Assembly: GCA_041776485.1 (NCBI GenBank)
Contig: JBHBQE010000014.1
Location: 1 to 39,952, forward strand
Source of the DNA: JBHBQE01 sp041776485
GTDB lineage: Bacteria > Bacillota > Clostridia > Lachnospirales > Lachnospiraceae
Direction: 5' to 3'
Length of the DNA: 39,952 nt
Below, piece after piece: positions 16,531 to 24,691 of the stretch. Numbering within the stretch: position 1 is the first letter of the stretch; every line of letters begins with the position of its first letter. Both the position numbers and the translations under genes were made by a program. The notes beneath the pieces are model-generated. The model made no database searches, was not told where the DNA came from, and saw only the letters and a list, made by a program, of their open reading frames with translations.

Positions 16531-17878
16531 TACTTATTCCTCTAACCTCTAAATCGGCATTTAAACTGCTTTCGATACTCTCTATAACTTCAGTATCTAT
16601 TATTTCCCCCGGTAATATTAAAGGTATCCCCGGCGGAAATATTTCCACAAAATCACCGGAGATTTTCCCTAAAGCCTCTCTAAAAGGTATGCTTATTCCT
16701 TCCTCATTAATAGCCTCTGCCATTGCCATAGCAGCCTTTGGATGTATAAATTCCATTTCTCTACAGCATAAATTCCGCTTTTCAGATACAAGCTTTTCAT
16801 CCATTTCTTCCAGTACTCTCAAAAGGGCTTCCATGTCCTCCCGGGTATTCATCAGGGACGTCATACATAAAATATACCTGTTATTCATCATTTCAGGAAC
16901 AATATTTCGGGAAAGCAATTCTTCATATATCTCCCGTATAGTTGCACCTTCTGCATTTTCTAATGTAATTATAATTTTACTTCTATCCCTGTTTTTGCTT
17001 TCCACTACCCTTATGTGAGAAAGATTACTTGCTCTGTTATAAAATTCCTCTAAATTTTCTTCTAATCCTTTAAAAAGCCTTTCCCCCTGCTCCTCTAAAA
17101 CGTCAATCCCCTTGTCTCCTGCTGCCATTAATATATAGGATGGGGAACTGCTTTCAAAACAGTTTAAATAAAATTTCACCCTTTCTCTGTATTTTTCTCC
17201 ATTTTTCGAATATAAAAGAACAGAGCTTTGGGTAAGAAAGGGCAATGTTTTATGCAGACTTTCCACTGCAATATCTGCCCCTGCATTTACAGGATTTTCC
17301 GTTTCCTCAAAAAATCCAAAATGCGCTCCATGTGCAGCGTCAACAAGCAAAGGAATTCTCTTATCCCGCAATATCGCAGATATGTCTTTTAGTTCTGTGA
17401 CGACACCTTCATAAGTCGGATTGGTTAAAATTGCAAGTTTGATACTGTCTATATCCCTCAGGATTTCCTCTACTTCTGCAGCTGAAACTGCCTTGGGAAT
17501 ACCATATTTATCCACCCCGGTATTAATAAATACCGGCTCGGCTTTTCTAAGCATCAGCCCATTATAAACACATCTATGGGAATTTCTCTGAACTAATACC
17601 CTGTCTCCCTCCTGTACCATGGCAAATATTCCGCACATAATCCCAAGAGTTGTGCCATTTACCAGAAAATGTGCCGAGGACGCCCCGTAGAGACTTGCCA
17701 ACCTTTGCTCCATATCCCTTATAATCCCTGCAGGCTCATGTAAATCATCCATTCCCGGAATTTCCGTAATGTCCATTCCGTATAAATCAAATCCCTGAAG
17801 CCTGCCTTTATGTCCCGGCATATGAAATCTATAGGGGTTTTTATTATTATATTCCTGCAATCTGTTAAATAAATTCAT
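16487..17878 (-). CDS. PLP-dependent Orn/Lys/Arg decarboxylase family protein
   Basis: 463 residues. It opens MNLFNRLQEYNNKNPYRFHMPGHKG, diagnostic of the Orn/Lys/Arg decarboxylase family. PLP anchors are visible: the Asp-Ala-Ala-His of LLVDAAHGAH and SLHKTL with the Schiff-base lysine at 210. The C-terminal part has the small family domain ending EIFPPGIPLILPGE. It belongs to the shorter YaaO/SpeA branch; which amino acid is used (arginine or lysine are common) cannot be read here. The start at 17878 overlaps the stop of the upstream gene as ATGA, replacing a longer start at 17905 inside that gene. Confidence 0.88.
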   Translation of the reverse strand: MNLFNRLQEYNNKNPYRFHMPGHKGRLQGFDLYGMDITEIPGMDDLHEPAGIIRDMEQRLASLYGASSAHFLVNGTTLGIMCGIFAMVQEGDRVLVQRNSHRCVYNGLMLRKAEPVFINTGVDKYGIPKAVSAAEVEEILRDIDSIKLAILTNPTYEGVVTELKDISAILRDKRIPLLVDAAHGAHFGFFEETENPVNAGADIAVESLHKTLPFLTQSSVLLYSKNGEKYRERVKFYLNCFESSSPSYILMAAGDKGIDVLEEQGERLFKGLEENLEEFYNRASNLSHIRVVESKNRDRSKIIITLENAEGATIREIYEELLSRNIVPEMMNNRYILCMTSLMNTREDMEALLRVLEEMDEKLVSEKRNLCCREMEFIHPKAAMAMAEAINEEGISIPFREALGKISGDFVEIFPPGIPLILPGEIIDTEVIESIESSLNADLEVRGISNGKIICINGEKLYR

Positions 17879-18747
17879 AGAAATCTGCCCAGCTCCGGCA
17901 CCCAATCTCCAAGAAACGGTCTATCCTCCCTGAGAGCGTCCCATATGGGATCTATAAAAATCTTCAGAGCATTAATAGTCCTTTTCCAGTCTGAGGATAA
18001 ATAATTATGTCTTTTTATATATTTATTCCATTTTTTATACATATTTCTGTCGTCTTTAAAGCTTTCCAAATATTCTGTAATACCGGGATTTGACAGAGCA
18101 AACCCTGGCTTTAAAAGTTCATTTAGCTCGCTCCACACAAGTTTTCCTTCTAACGGAATACTTGTTATTCCTTTATATACCCTATCATATGCCTCCATAT
18201 CATATATTAAATCCAAACTGCTTAATATGGTAAAAATATCCTTTGCGATAACCGCTTCAACGGGATAGTGGAAATAGGAAATGATTTCATTGGTTCTAAG
18301 CAGTCTGAATTCCCGTTTTGCAGGGTGAAGATTAGGTGAATTGACCGGGAAAATATTTACCCTTAGGGGCGTTCTCATTCCCTCAATATATACATCAAAA
18401 TATATATCCTTATCCGCTCCCGGCTTGCCCTCAATCCTTTCACTGCCCTTAGGTGAAACCCCTGCTATCGCTAAAATTATGGCTCCCTTAAGTTTGTCAT
18501 TCAGCCTTGCTCCGGGGGTGCCGTCCACTTTAGCTCTGTTGTCCTCCATATAGCCAAAGTTCAATACTCTGTCCACATTTTGTATGTAGGATGATATCCC
18601 AAGATTCTCCGGCTCACAAAACCATAAATATTTACCAAACAAGGAATTTGCCAGTCTTGCTACCATTTCCTCTCTTGCCAAACCTCCAAGCAGCTTTTCG
18701 TAAGATATATCATTTCCCTCTGCGATTTCCCTTACGCTCAGAGCCAT
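17875..18747 (-). CDS. AbiEii/AbiGii-like nucleotidyltransferase, putative toxin, divergent
   Basis: 290 residues. Features that recall AbiEii: ADKDIYFDVYIEG in the position of a nucleotidyltransferase acidic strand, YPVEAVIAKDIFTILSSL resembling the family's P-x-E-x-x-(A)-x-K helix, then YDRVYKG and a helical C-terminus. The GG-T/S-x-L motif that opens the catalytic site in typical AbiEii is not recognisable, so it may be inactive or an outlying member. The main argument is the ten-base overlap with an AbiEi-like gene directly upstream, as in type IV toxin-antitoxin operons. The downstream decarboxylase overlaps its stop by four bases. Confidence 0.5.
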   Translation of the reverse strand: MALSVREIAEGNDISYEKLLGGLAREEMVARLANSLFGKYLWFCEPENLGISSYIQNVDRVLNFGYMEDNRAKVDGTPGARLNDKLKGAIILAIAGVSPKGSERIEGKPGADKDIYFDVYIEGMRTPLRVNIFPVNSPNLHPAKREFRLLRTNEIISYFHYPVEAVIAKDIFTILSSLDLIYDMEAYDRVYKGITSIPLEGKLVWSELNELLKPGFALSNPGITEYLESFKDDRNMYKKWNKYIKRHNYLSSDWKRTINALKIFIDPIWDALREDRPFLGDWVPELGRFL

Positions 18748-19328
18748 GGTCCGATTACCGAGCGAGCTTTTTCGATAACCCGCCTTTCCTTTGCATAGGC
18801 TAAAAATTTTGCTATATCCTTACTCTCATCTCTGATATAGGAAAGGATAGCCAGTTTAAAGTCATCCCGCTCCATTTTATCCTCATATTTTAAGATTTCA
18901 CAAATAAGCCTGTCCTTTTCATACAGACTTATGCTACCCTGCTCTAAATCTAATTTCTCAACTCCTGACGCCAGCACCTTAGGCTCTGTATAAAAGGGAT
19001 GAATTAACGGATAGTTCATATTAAACCTTGATTTTGAAGCATTTTTCGATATGGCGATACTCCAATAGTATGGTCTTTGCGGCAGGTAACCATGATAATA
19101 CAGAGCTGTTTCCATGGTAAATACCCCATCGGGAAACAGGGAAAATACCAACTCCTCCTCAGGAACTTTAACCTCAGGACAGGTATAGTATCCGTTTTTA
19201 AACCTGCTTATTTTCCCCTGTGCCTCTAATTCCAGAATTTCCTTGTAGCTATACCCTGCCTCAATTATTTCCTCAGCTTTTAGGGGACCTCTTTTTTTTA
19301 TAAATCTGTTAATTAAATCATTTGTCAT
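18738..19328 (-). CDS. AbiEi-family antitoxin/regulator
   Basis: 196 residues. The N-terminal winged-helix domain follows the AbiEi pattern: a helix (INRFIKKRGPLKAEEIIEAG), YSYKEILELEAQGKISRFKNGYYT, then TMETALYYHGYLPQRPYYWSIAI, which matches the S-x-x-SAL-x-x-HGL region of the family. The C-terminal helical region includes EKDRLICEILKYEDKM. In type IV systems AbiEi represses its operon and neutralises AbiEii. Here it is the promoter-proximal gene of the holB operon, divergent from an ArgR-like gene. ATG follows AATAGGTAGATT. Confidence 0.75.
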   Translation of the reverse strand: MTNDLINRFIKKRGPLKAEEIIEAGYSYKEILELEAQGKISRFKNGYYTCPEVKVPEEELVFSLFPDGVFTMETALYYHGYLPQRPYYWSIAISKNASKSRFNMNYPLIHPFYTEPKVLASGVEKLDLEQGSISLYEKDRLICEILKYEDKMERDDFKLAILSYIRDESKDIAKFLAYAKERRVIEKARSVIGPWL

Positions 19329-19338
19329 AATCTACCTA

Positions 19339-19367
19339 TTGATTTTCTGTAATATGTAATATATACT
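19339..19367 (+). promoter_or_regulatory. Promoter of the ArgR-like gene
   Basis: -35 TTGATT (19339-19344), 17-base spacer, -10 TATACT (19362-19367). The spacer contains a tandem TGTAATA. The divergent abiEi promoter must overlap this region; a possible TTGTCT lies at 19378-19373 on the minus strand but its -10 box is poor. Confidence 0.6.
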
Positions 19368-19405
19368 CTAAAAGACAATTATTTATGTCTTTATTGGAGG
19401 TTATC

Positions 19406-19909
19406 ATGGAAAGAACTCCCAAAAGCCCCTCCAGGAAATCCTGTGAGGAGACCATACGCAGAATCCTTATGACGGAAGTACTGGAAAACGGACGCAATGT
19501 TCATTTTAAAAATGCTATGGATTTCATGAACTATTTTGAGTCCCTATATCCTCCAAGTGCCGGATTGGTTAAACAGGTTCAGCGTGCCATCAAGGCGATG
19601 GATCTTCCCAAGGACGAAGAGGGCTTTCTCCTTATTGACAAAACCAAAACTCAGCTTAAACAGGATGCCGAGGTTTCCCATCTGCTGAAGCGCTCCTACG
19701 CACAGATTGTGGAGCTTTCAGAATATGAAACCCTGTTTCTTGCCCTTTCCCCCGAATATAAAAGCTATCTTCTGAAGCTTATTGAGGAATCCGCCACCCT
19801 TAAGGATAAATACATTACCATATTGGATACCTCAGAGGGCTTTATTTTCTATACCAAAAACAAAAGCGCTCTGGCAATCCTCTTAAATTCATTAATAAAC
19901 ATGAAATAG
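19406..19909 (+). CDS. ArgR-like regulator, divergent
   Basis: 167 residues. The N-terminus has the length and pattern of an ArgR winged helix: CEETIRRILMTEVL, a second helix, then SAGLVKQVQRAIKAMDLPKD followed by GFLLID, matching the position of VTQATVSRDIKELGL-K in arginine repressors. The C-terminus KYITILDTSEGFIFYTKNK followed by a final helix resembles the ArgR oligomerisation/arginine domain (GTIAGDDTIFV). Key residues such as the SRD of the recognition helix and the GDD of the arginine site are not kept, so it may have lost arginine response. ATG 19406 follows GGAGG by five bases; an ATG at 19385 precedes that site and is rejected. Confidence 0.5.
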   Translation: MERTPKSPSRKSCEETIRRILMTEVLENGRNVHFKNAMDFMNYFESLYPPSAGLVKQVQRAIKAMDLPKDEEGFLLIDKTKTQLKQDAEVSHLLKRSYAQIVELSEYETLFLALSPEYKSYLLKLIEESATLKDKYITILDTSEGFIFYTKNKSALAILLNSLINMK

Positions 19910-19911
19910 CT

Positions 19912-21333
19912 CTATCTGGATCTCCTGTTTCTCCTGCGACGTTTTATTACCCTCATATTTTTGTGGGGATCTCTGTTTTCCCTGCGCTTCCTTTTAGCAA
20001 CGGCAATCCCCGCACTGGCGCCCATAAAAACCTTTATTAATATTAATGTCACAGCTATGAAAAGCAGTGTCAATAAAATTGTCTTTCCCAAATTAATTTT
20101 AATATATTTATCTTCTCCGGTATTTAAAAAAGGATATGCTTCTATTTCTCTGCCTATTATACCGGCTGTTCCCACCTGTCTGTCGCCGTAAGTAAACCTC
20201 ATACTTCCTATTCCGCCGGAATTTTTAGGGACGGCTACAAATTCTGCCTGTATATTTCCTAAATCTGCGCCTACAGGTACGTAAATGGTGGCATTTTCAT
20301 CTACTGCAAAGGGTATTTCATCTTCTCTTAACAGCGAACTTACACTGCTGCCAAGTGCACTGTTAAAATCATGTCCGATATCTCCCACCCTTACGCTTTG
20401 CATATTATTGAAATAATAGTCAAATAACGTTATTGTATCCTTGTAATTTCCGGTAGCCGGAACACACATTACCACACAGATAAGTGTGCTCCCATTTCTT
20501 TTAGCGTAGGTTACGAGGGTTCCTAAGGCGTCTGAGGTATAGCCTGTCTTTCCTCCCACACACCCCTCATATATATATTCATTGGTACGATAATAGTTAA
20601 GCATTGCATGGTGATTATTCAGCCTGGTTTCCTCCTCATGCTTATTTGTGGGAGGTATTATATAATTTTTAGATCCTGTAATTATGGCAAATGTCGGATT
20701 GGCATATGCCGCCCTTGCAATTAACGCCATATCATATGCGCAGGTATAGTGGTTACTGTCATGCAGTCCATGAGGATTGGCAAAGTGGGTATTTACACAG
20801 CCCAATTCCTCCGCCTTATCATTCATCATCTGTACAAAAGCCTCCGTACTCCCACCCACATGCTCCGCAATAGCATTTCCACATTCGTTGGCAGACTCCA
20901 GCAAAAGTCCGTACAGGCACTGTTCCATGGTAAGCTCTTCATCCACGTCCCTGGCAATGCTGGAGCTTCCAAATTCAATATTGTAAACTGCATTTGCAGA
21001 AAAAACTACTATTTCATCAAGACTTGAATTTTCAAGGGCGACTAACGCTGTCATTATCTTTGTGATACTGGCTGGATAATGAGCCTCTTTTCCAGATTTT
21101 TCATAAGCAATGGTTCCTGTTTCAAAATCCATTACAACTCCCGACATTGATTCAATTTCCGGCCCCGATGGCCAGATTATCTCAGGGGCTTGTTCACTCA
21201 CATTTTTTGCAATTAAAGTATTGGAACTTAAGCTATTGTCGGTACCTGCATAGGCTGTTAAATTGCTAGTGAATAAAACTGCGGCAAATAATGCTAAAAA
21301 TATTCTTGGTATAAATTTTTGTATTTTAATCAT
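19912..21333 (-). CDS. dacF: D-alanyl-D-alanine carboxypeptidase (DacF/PBP5 family)
   Basis: 473 residues. A signal peptide (about 1-30, FLALFAAVLFTSNLTAYA) is followed by the peptidase S11 domain with SITK (Ser89, Lys92), SAN (147-149) and KTG (262-264). A beta-rich PBP5-like C-terminal domain follows, then a membrane helix (about 420-440) and a very basic tail ending RRRRNRRSR. It trims the terminal D-Ala from peptidoglycan peptides outside the membrane. Exact paralogue (DacA, DacB, DacF) is not decided. ATG 21333 is chosen over a GTG at 21351; no Shine-Dalgarno precedes it and a good promoter ends seven bases upstream. Confidence 0.9.
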   Translation of the reverse strand: MIKIQKFIPRIFLALFAAVLFTSNLTAYAGTDNSLSSNTLIAKNVSEQAPEIIWPSGPEIESMSGVVMDFETGTIAYEKSGKEAHYPASITKIMTALVALENSSLDEIVVFSANAVYNIEFGSSSIARDVDEELTMEQCLYGLLLESANECGNAIAEHVGGSTEAFVQMMNDKAEELGCVNTHFANPHGLHDSNHYTCAYDMALIARAAYANPTFAIITGSKNYIIPPTNKHEEETRLNNHHAMLNYYRTNEYIYEGCVGGKTGYTSDALGTLVTYAKRNGSTLICVVMCVPATGNYKDTITLFDYYFNNMQSVRVGDIGHDFNSALGSSVSSLLREDEIPFAVDENATIYVPVGADLGNIQAEFVAVPKNSGGIGSMRFTYGDRQVGTAGIIGREIEAYPFLNTGEDKYIKINLGKTILLTLLFIAVTLILIKVFMGASAGIAVAKRKRRENRDPHKNMRVIKRRRRNRRSR

Positions 21334-21340
21334 ATAATGT

Positions 21341-21369
21341 AGTATAATCACTTACTATCTACTATGCAA
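21341..21369 (-). promoter_or_regulatory. Promoter of dacF, possibly giving a leaderless transcript
   Basis: On the minus strand -35 TTGCAT (21369-21364), 17-base spacer, -10 TATACT (21346-21341). The ATG begins seven bases after the -10 box, so transcription would begin at or next to the start codon. Confidence 0.6.
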
Positions 21370-21456
21370 ATAAAAATGAAAAATTTATCACTCTAATACC
21401 CTGTTTTTAGGTATAAAAAATAAATTTACCTATTATAGCTTAAAGGAAAGGCGTAT

Positions 21457-22104
21457 ATGCGACTTAAAAATAATCCAAAGGCATATGACATTATTGACAA
21501 AAGTCCCCTTTGCATAAAGGGCATAGAGAAATATAGGGACAACTGGAAAAAGTCTTTATCTAATAATAAGCCAATATTTTTAGAGGTTGGCTGTGGAAAA
21601 GGACAATTTATCACAAGGCTTGCTCTGGAAAATTCACAAAACTACTACTTAGGAATGGAACAGTATGAAAGCGTACTTTTCCAGGCAGTAAAAAAGGCAG
21701 AGGTCAGTGGCAGCAATAATATCGGATTTCTATGCTATCGAGCGGAATATCTTTTGGATTGTTTCGGCTGCGGTGAGATTAGCGGTATTTATCTGAATTT
21801 CTCTGATCCCTGGCATAAAAAACGTCATGCCAAAAGAAGACTTACTTCTGACAGGTTTCTGGAAATATATAATACAATCCTGGATAAAGATGGATTTATT
21901 GAATTTAAAACCGATAATGAAAATCTATATAACTTCTCCCTGGAAAGCTTTACTAATTGTCCCCATTTTGAAACCATTTCTCAAACCACAGACCTGTATA
22001 ATGATCCTGTCTTATTTTCTAAAAATATCCCCACAGAATATGAGATTAAATTCCAAAGCCAAGGGCATCCCATATTTAAAATTGTGGCGAAAAAAACAGT
22101 TTAA
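21457..22104 (+). CDS. trmB: tRNA (guanine(46)-N7)-methyltransferase
   Basis: 215 residues, normal TrmB size. The SAM motif is LEVGCGKGQFI, the acidic site is GIYLNFSDPWHKKRHAKRRL, and EFKTDNENLYNFSLE lies in the C-terminal part. It makes m7G46 in the variable loop of tRNAs. ATG 21457 follows TTAAAGGAAAGGCGTAT. Divergent from dacF and convergent with the oppF-type gene, whose 3' end overlaps it by four bases. Confidence 0.94.
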   Translation: MRLKNNPKAYDIIDKSPLCIKGIEKYRDNWKKSLSNNKPIFLEVGCGKGQFITRLALENSQNYYLGMEQYESVLFQAVKKAEVSGSNNIGFLCYRAEYLLDCFGCGEISGIYLNFSDPWHKKRHAKRRLTSDRFLEIYNTILDKDGFIEFKTDNENLYNFSLESFTNCPHFETISQTTDLYNDPVLFSKNIPTEYEIKFQSQGHPIFKIVAKKTV

Positions 22105-23057
22105 TTTCCCGGGAAATGACAGGCAATAAAGTGCCCATCCTCAAACTTCTTAAGATCCGGCTTTTGGCTTTTGCATAGCTTGTCACATTTACTGCACCTG
22201 TTTTGAAAGGGGCAACCCTTAGGTACATCTAAGGGGCTTGGTACATCTTTGTTTAAACATGTAATTTCCTGCTCAAAGTCCATATTTATGGAAAAAATAG
22301 AGGTTAACAATGCCCTGGTATAGGGATGTGCTGCCTTTTCCTTTATTTTCCCCTCCGGAATAATCTCCATTACATTTCCCAAATACATAACAACAGTTTC
22401 ATGGGAAAAGGATTGAACAAGAGCAACATCATGACATATAAATATAATGGAAATCCCCTTTTCCCTTTGAAGCTTTACGAGCAACTCTATAATCTTATCC
22501 TGCACAGACACATCAAGGGCTGAGGTAGCTTCATCACAAACCAGAATTTCCGGCTCTAGTGCCAATGCTCTTGCGATTCCAACCCTCTGCCTTTGTCCTC
22601 CGCTCATGCCATGGGGATAGCGATACAGGAATTCCTCAGAAAGCTCCACCATCTCCAGAAGTTTTTTTGCTCTTTCCGCCTTTTCTTCCCTTTTTATCAT
22701 TTTAAAGTTAAAGAGGGGCTCTGTAATAATATCTATAATCTGCATTTTAGGATTTAGCGCCAAAGCGGGATCCTGAAATACCATTTGTATATTCTTTCTG
22801 TTTTGTCTAAGAGCCTCTCCCTTGAGTTTAAATATATTTTGTCCTCTATATATTATTTCTCCATTAGTAGGCTCTAATATCTGGGCAATCATCTTTACAA
22901 AGGTAGATTTTCCACAGCCGCTTTCTCCAACTATTCCCAGAGTTTTGCCCTTATAAACACTTAAATTTATATTATCACAAGCTACCAACTCTCTTCTCTT
23001 GTCTGCCGGAAATTTCTTAGTTATATGCCTTGCCTCTAAGATTAATTCATCAGACAT
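22101..23057 (-). CDS. Opp/Nik-type ABC transporter ATP-binding protein (OppF-like)
   Basis: 318 residues. Walker A GESGCGKSTFVK, signature MSGGQRQRVGIARAL, Walker B LVCDEATSALDVS, switch histidine IFICHDVAL. The C-terminal oligopeptide/dipeptide extension keeps four cysteines (CPFQNRCSKCDKLC), a probable Fe-S or metal site found in OppD/OppF. It pairs with the preceding ATPase to drive the two permeases. Last gene of the operon; it overlaps the previous gene by eight bases. Confidence 0.9.
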   Translation of the reverse strand: MSDELILEARHITKKFPADKRRELVACDNINLSVYKGKTLGIVGESGCGKSTFVKMIAQILEPTNGEIIYRGQNIFKLKGEALRQNRKNIQMVFQDPALALNPKMQIIDIITEPLFNFKMIKREEKAERAKKLLEMVELSEEFLYRYPHGMSGGQRQRVGIARALALEPEILVCDEATSALDVSVQDKIIELLVKLQREKGISIIFICHDVALVQSFSHETVVMYLGNVMEIIPEGKIKEKAAHPYTRALLTSIFSINMDFEQEITCLNKDVPSPLDVPKGCPFQNRCSKCDKLCKSQKPDLKKFEDGHFIACHFPGN

Positions 23058-23850
23058 AACGCTTGCCTCCTATCTCAGGCACAGCCTTTAACAAATTTTC
23101 GGTATATCCACTTTTAGGATTTTTTAACACATCCTCTCTGCTTCCACAGTCCACAATCTTACCACGCTCCATTACAATCAGCTTATCTCCCATATAGGCT
23201 GCCAGACCGATATTATGGGTAACCATAATTACCGCAGTATTAAACCGTTTTCTAAGCTCCATAATCTGCTTTACTATTTGAGATTGAGTGGTAACATCCA
23301 ATGCGCTGGTTGCCTCATCCGCCATTAAAAGCTTGGGAGAAAATGTCATACCCATGGCTATACTTACCCTTTGGCACATTCCGCCGGAAAGCTGAAATGC
23401 ATAGCTATTCATAATATTATCCCCATCGGGAAGTCTCATTTTATTAAGCATATCTACTGCTTTTTTATATGCCTCATCCTTACTAACCTTTTCGTGGGTT
23501 CTTATATATTCTACAAACTGGGTTCCTATCTTTTTAATGGGATTAATTATTGCCCTGGAATCCTGAAATATCATTGATATATCTGTTCCTCTAAGCCTTC
23601 TCCACTCCTCCTTATTAAGGTCTAACAGGGATTTTCCCCGGAAAACAATATCCCCCTTGACAATTTTTCCACCGCCGGATAATAACCCAAGCACTGCTCT
23701 GATTACTGTAGTTTTACCACTGCCGCTTTCTCCCACAATACTTACAATCTGACCCTGATCTACTTCAAGATTAAAGTCCTTTACAGAGGCCCCATTGTTA
23801 TTTCCATAGCTTATGGTTAAATCCTTTATACTTAAAATTCTATCTGCCAT
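23050..23850 (-). CDS. Opp/Nik-type ABC transporter ATP-binding protein (OppD/NikD-like)
   Basis: 266 residues. Walker A GESGSGKTTVIRA, signature LSGGMCQRVSIAMG, Walker B LLMADEATSALDVT, switch histidine MVTHNIGLA. It ends soon after the core domain (SGYTENLLKAVPEIGG), lacking the long cysteine-bearing extension of a full OppD; that short form is common in nickel/cobalt-type (NikD-like) members. Start ATG follows GGGGGGAGGATAT. Twelve bases after the OppC-like gene. Confidence 0.88.
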   Translation of the reverse strand: MADRILSIKDLTISYGNNNGASVKDFNLEVDQGQIVSIVGESGSGKTTVIRAVLGLLSGGGKIVKGDIVFRGKSLLDLNKEEWRRLRGTDISMIFQDSRAIINPIKKIGTQFVEYIRTHEKVSKDEAYKKAVDMLNKMRLPDGDNIMNSYAFQLSGGMCQRVSIAMGMTFSPKLLMADEATSALDVTTQSQIVKQIMELRKRFNTAVIMVTHNIGLAAYMGDKLIVMERGKIVDCGSREDVLKNPKSGYTENLLKAVPEIGGKRYV

Positions 23851-23862
23851 ATCCTCCCCCCC

Positions 23863-24690
23863 CTATGCCTCCTTGGGATCCAAAACATCCCTTAAACTGT
23901 CCCCCAAAAGATTAAAGATTACCACTACTATAAATATGGCTAAACCGGGAAACAGCATAAGCCAAGGTGCGTCCTGCATAAATGGTCTTCCTGAGCTTAA
24001 CATCAATCCCCACTCTGCCATAGGAGGCCTGGCGCCAAATCCCAAAAAAGAAAGTGCCGCCAGCTCCAACATCATACTTCCTATATCCATAGAGGCGGTT
24101 ACAACCAGTACAGGAGTAACATTAGGGAACATATATCTTACAAGTATATGTCCTGTTTTCCCACCTGCCACACGAGCTGCCACAACATAATCAAAATTCT
24201 TTGTTTTTAGAACTAAACTTCTTGCCAATCTTGCATATTTAGGCCAAGTAACGATAGTTACCGCAATAATAGCATTGGTTATACTGGGTCCCAGCACTCC
24301 CGCCACCGCTATAGCAAGTACCATTCCCGGAAATGCGATCATAATATCAGCAAGTCTCATTACCACTGTATCTATCCAGCCGCCAAAATATCCTGCTATA
24401 ATACCCAATATACTTCCTGTTAAAAATACTAATGTCACCAAAACCAAAGTGGAAAATATTGAAACTCTGGCTCCATATATAACGGAAGAAAAAACATCTT
24501 TTCCCAAATTATCCGTTCCAAATATATGCTCTTTCCCCGGTGCCTGCAAAGCGTCACAAAGCTCCGACTCATTTGCTGTATAGGGGGCTATTACAGGTGC
24601 AAATACCGCAATCAAAATTATTATGAAAGCCAATAGGGAAAAAACCATGAACCTTTTATGCCCTTTAATGAAATCAAATTTTCCATTCAT
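23863..24690 (-). CDS. Opp/Nik-type ABC transporter permease (OppC/NikC-like)
   Basis: 275 residues. The OppC_N-type N-terminal segment with the first helix is followed by PGKEHIFGTDNLGKDVFSSVIYGAR, typical of OppC/NikC. About five further helices follow, and the EAA coupling loop is DYVVAARVAGGKTGHILVRYMFPN. ATG 24690 follows GAGGGGAG by ten bases; a longer frame from 24726 starts inside the upstream gene and is rejected. It lies directly after the OppB-like gene. Confidence 0.88.
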   Translation of the reverse strand: MNGKFDFIKGHKRFMVFSLLAFIIILIAVFAPVIAPYTANESELCDALQAPGKEHIFGTDNLGKDVFSSVIYGARVSIFSTLVLVTLVFLTGSILGIIAGYFGGWIDTVVMRLADIMIAFPGMVLAIAVAGVLGPSITNAIIAVTIVTWPKYARLARSLVLKTKNFDYVVAARVAGGKTGHILVRYMFPNVTPVLVVTASMDIGSMMLELAALSFLGFGARPPMAEWGLMLSSGRPFMQDAPWLMLFPGLAIFIVVVIFNLLGDSLRDVLDPKEA

Positions 24691-24691
24691 T

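Noticed and set aside
18738..19328. Classical abortive-infection defence island
   Set aside because: The pair sits in a housekeeping operon with no other defence or mobile genes next to it.
22105..22118. Perfect palindrome ATTTCCCGGGAAAT
   Set aside because: It lies within the 3' coding end of the OppF-like gene with no T-run; likely chance.
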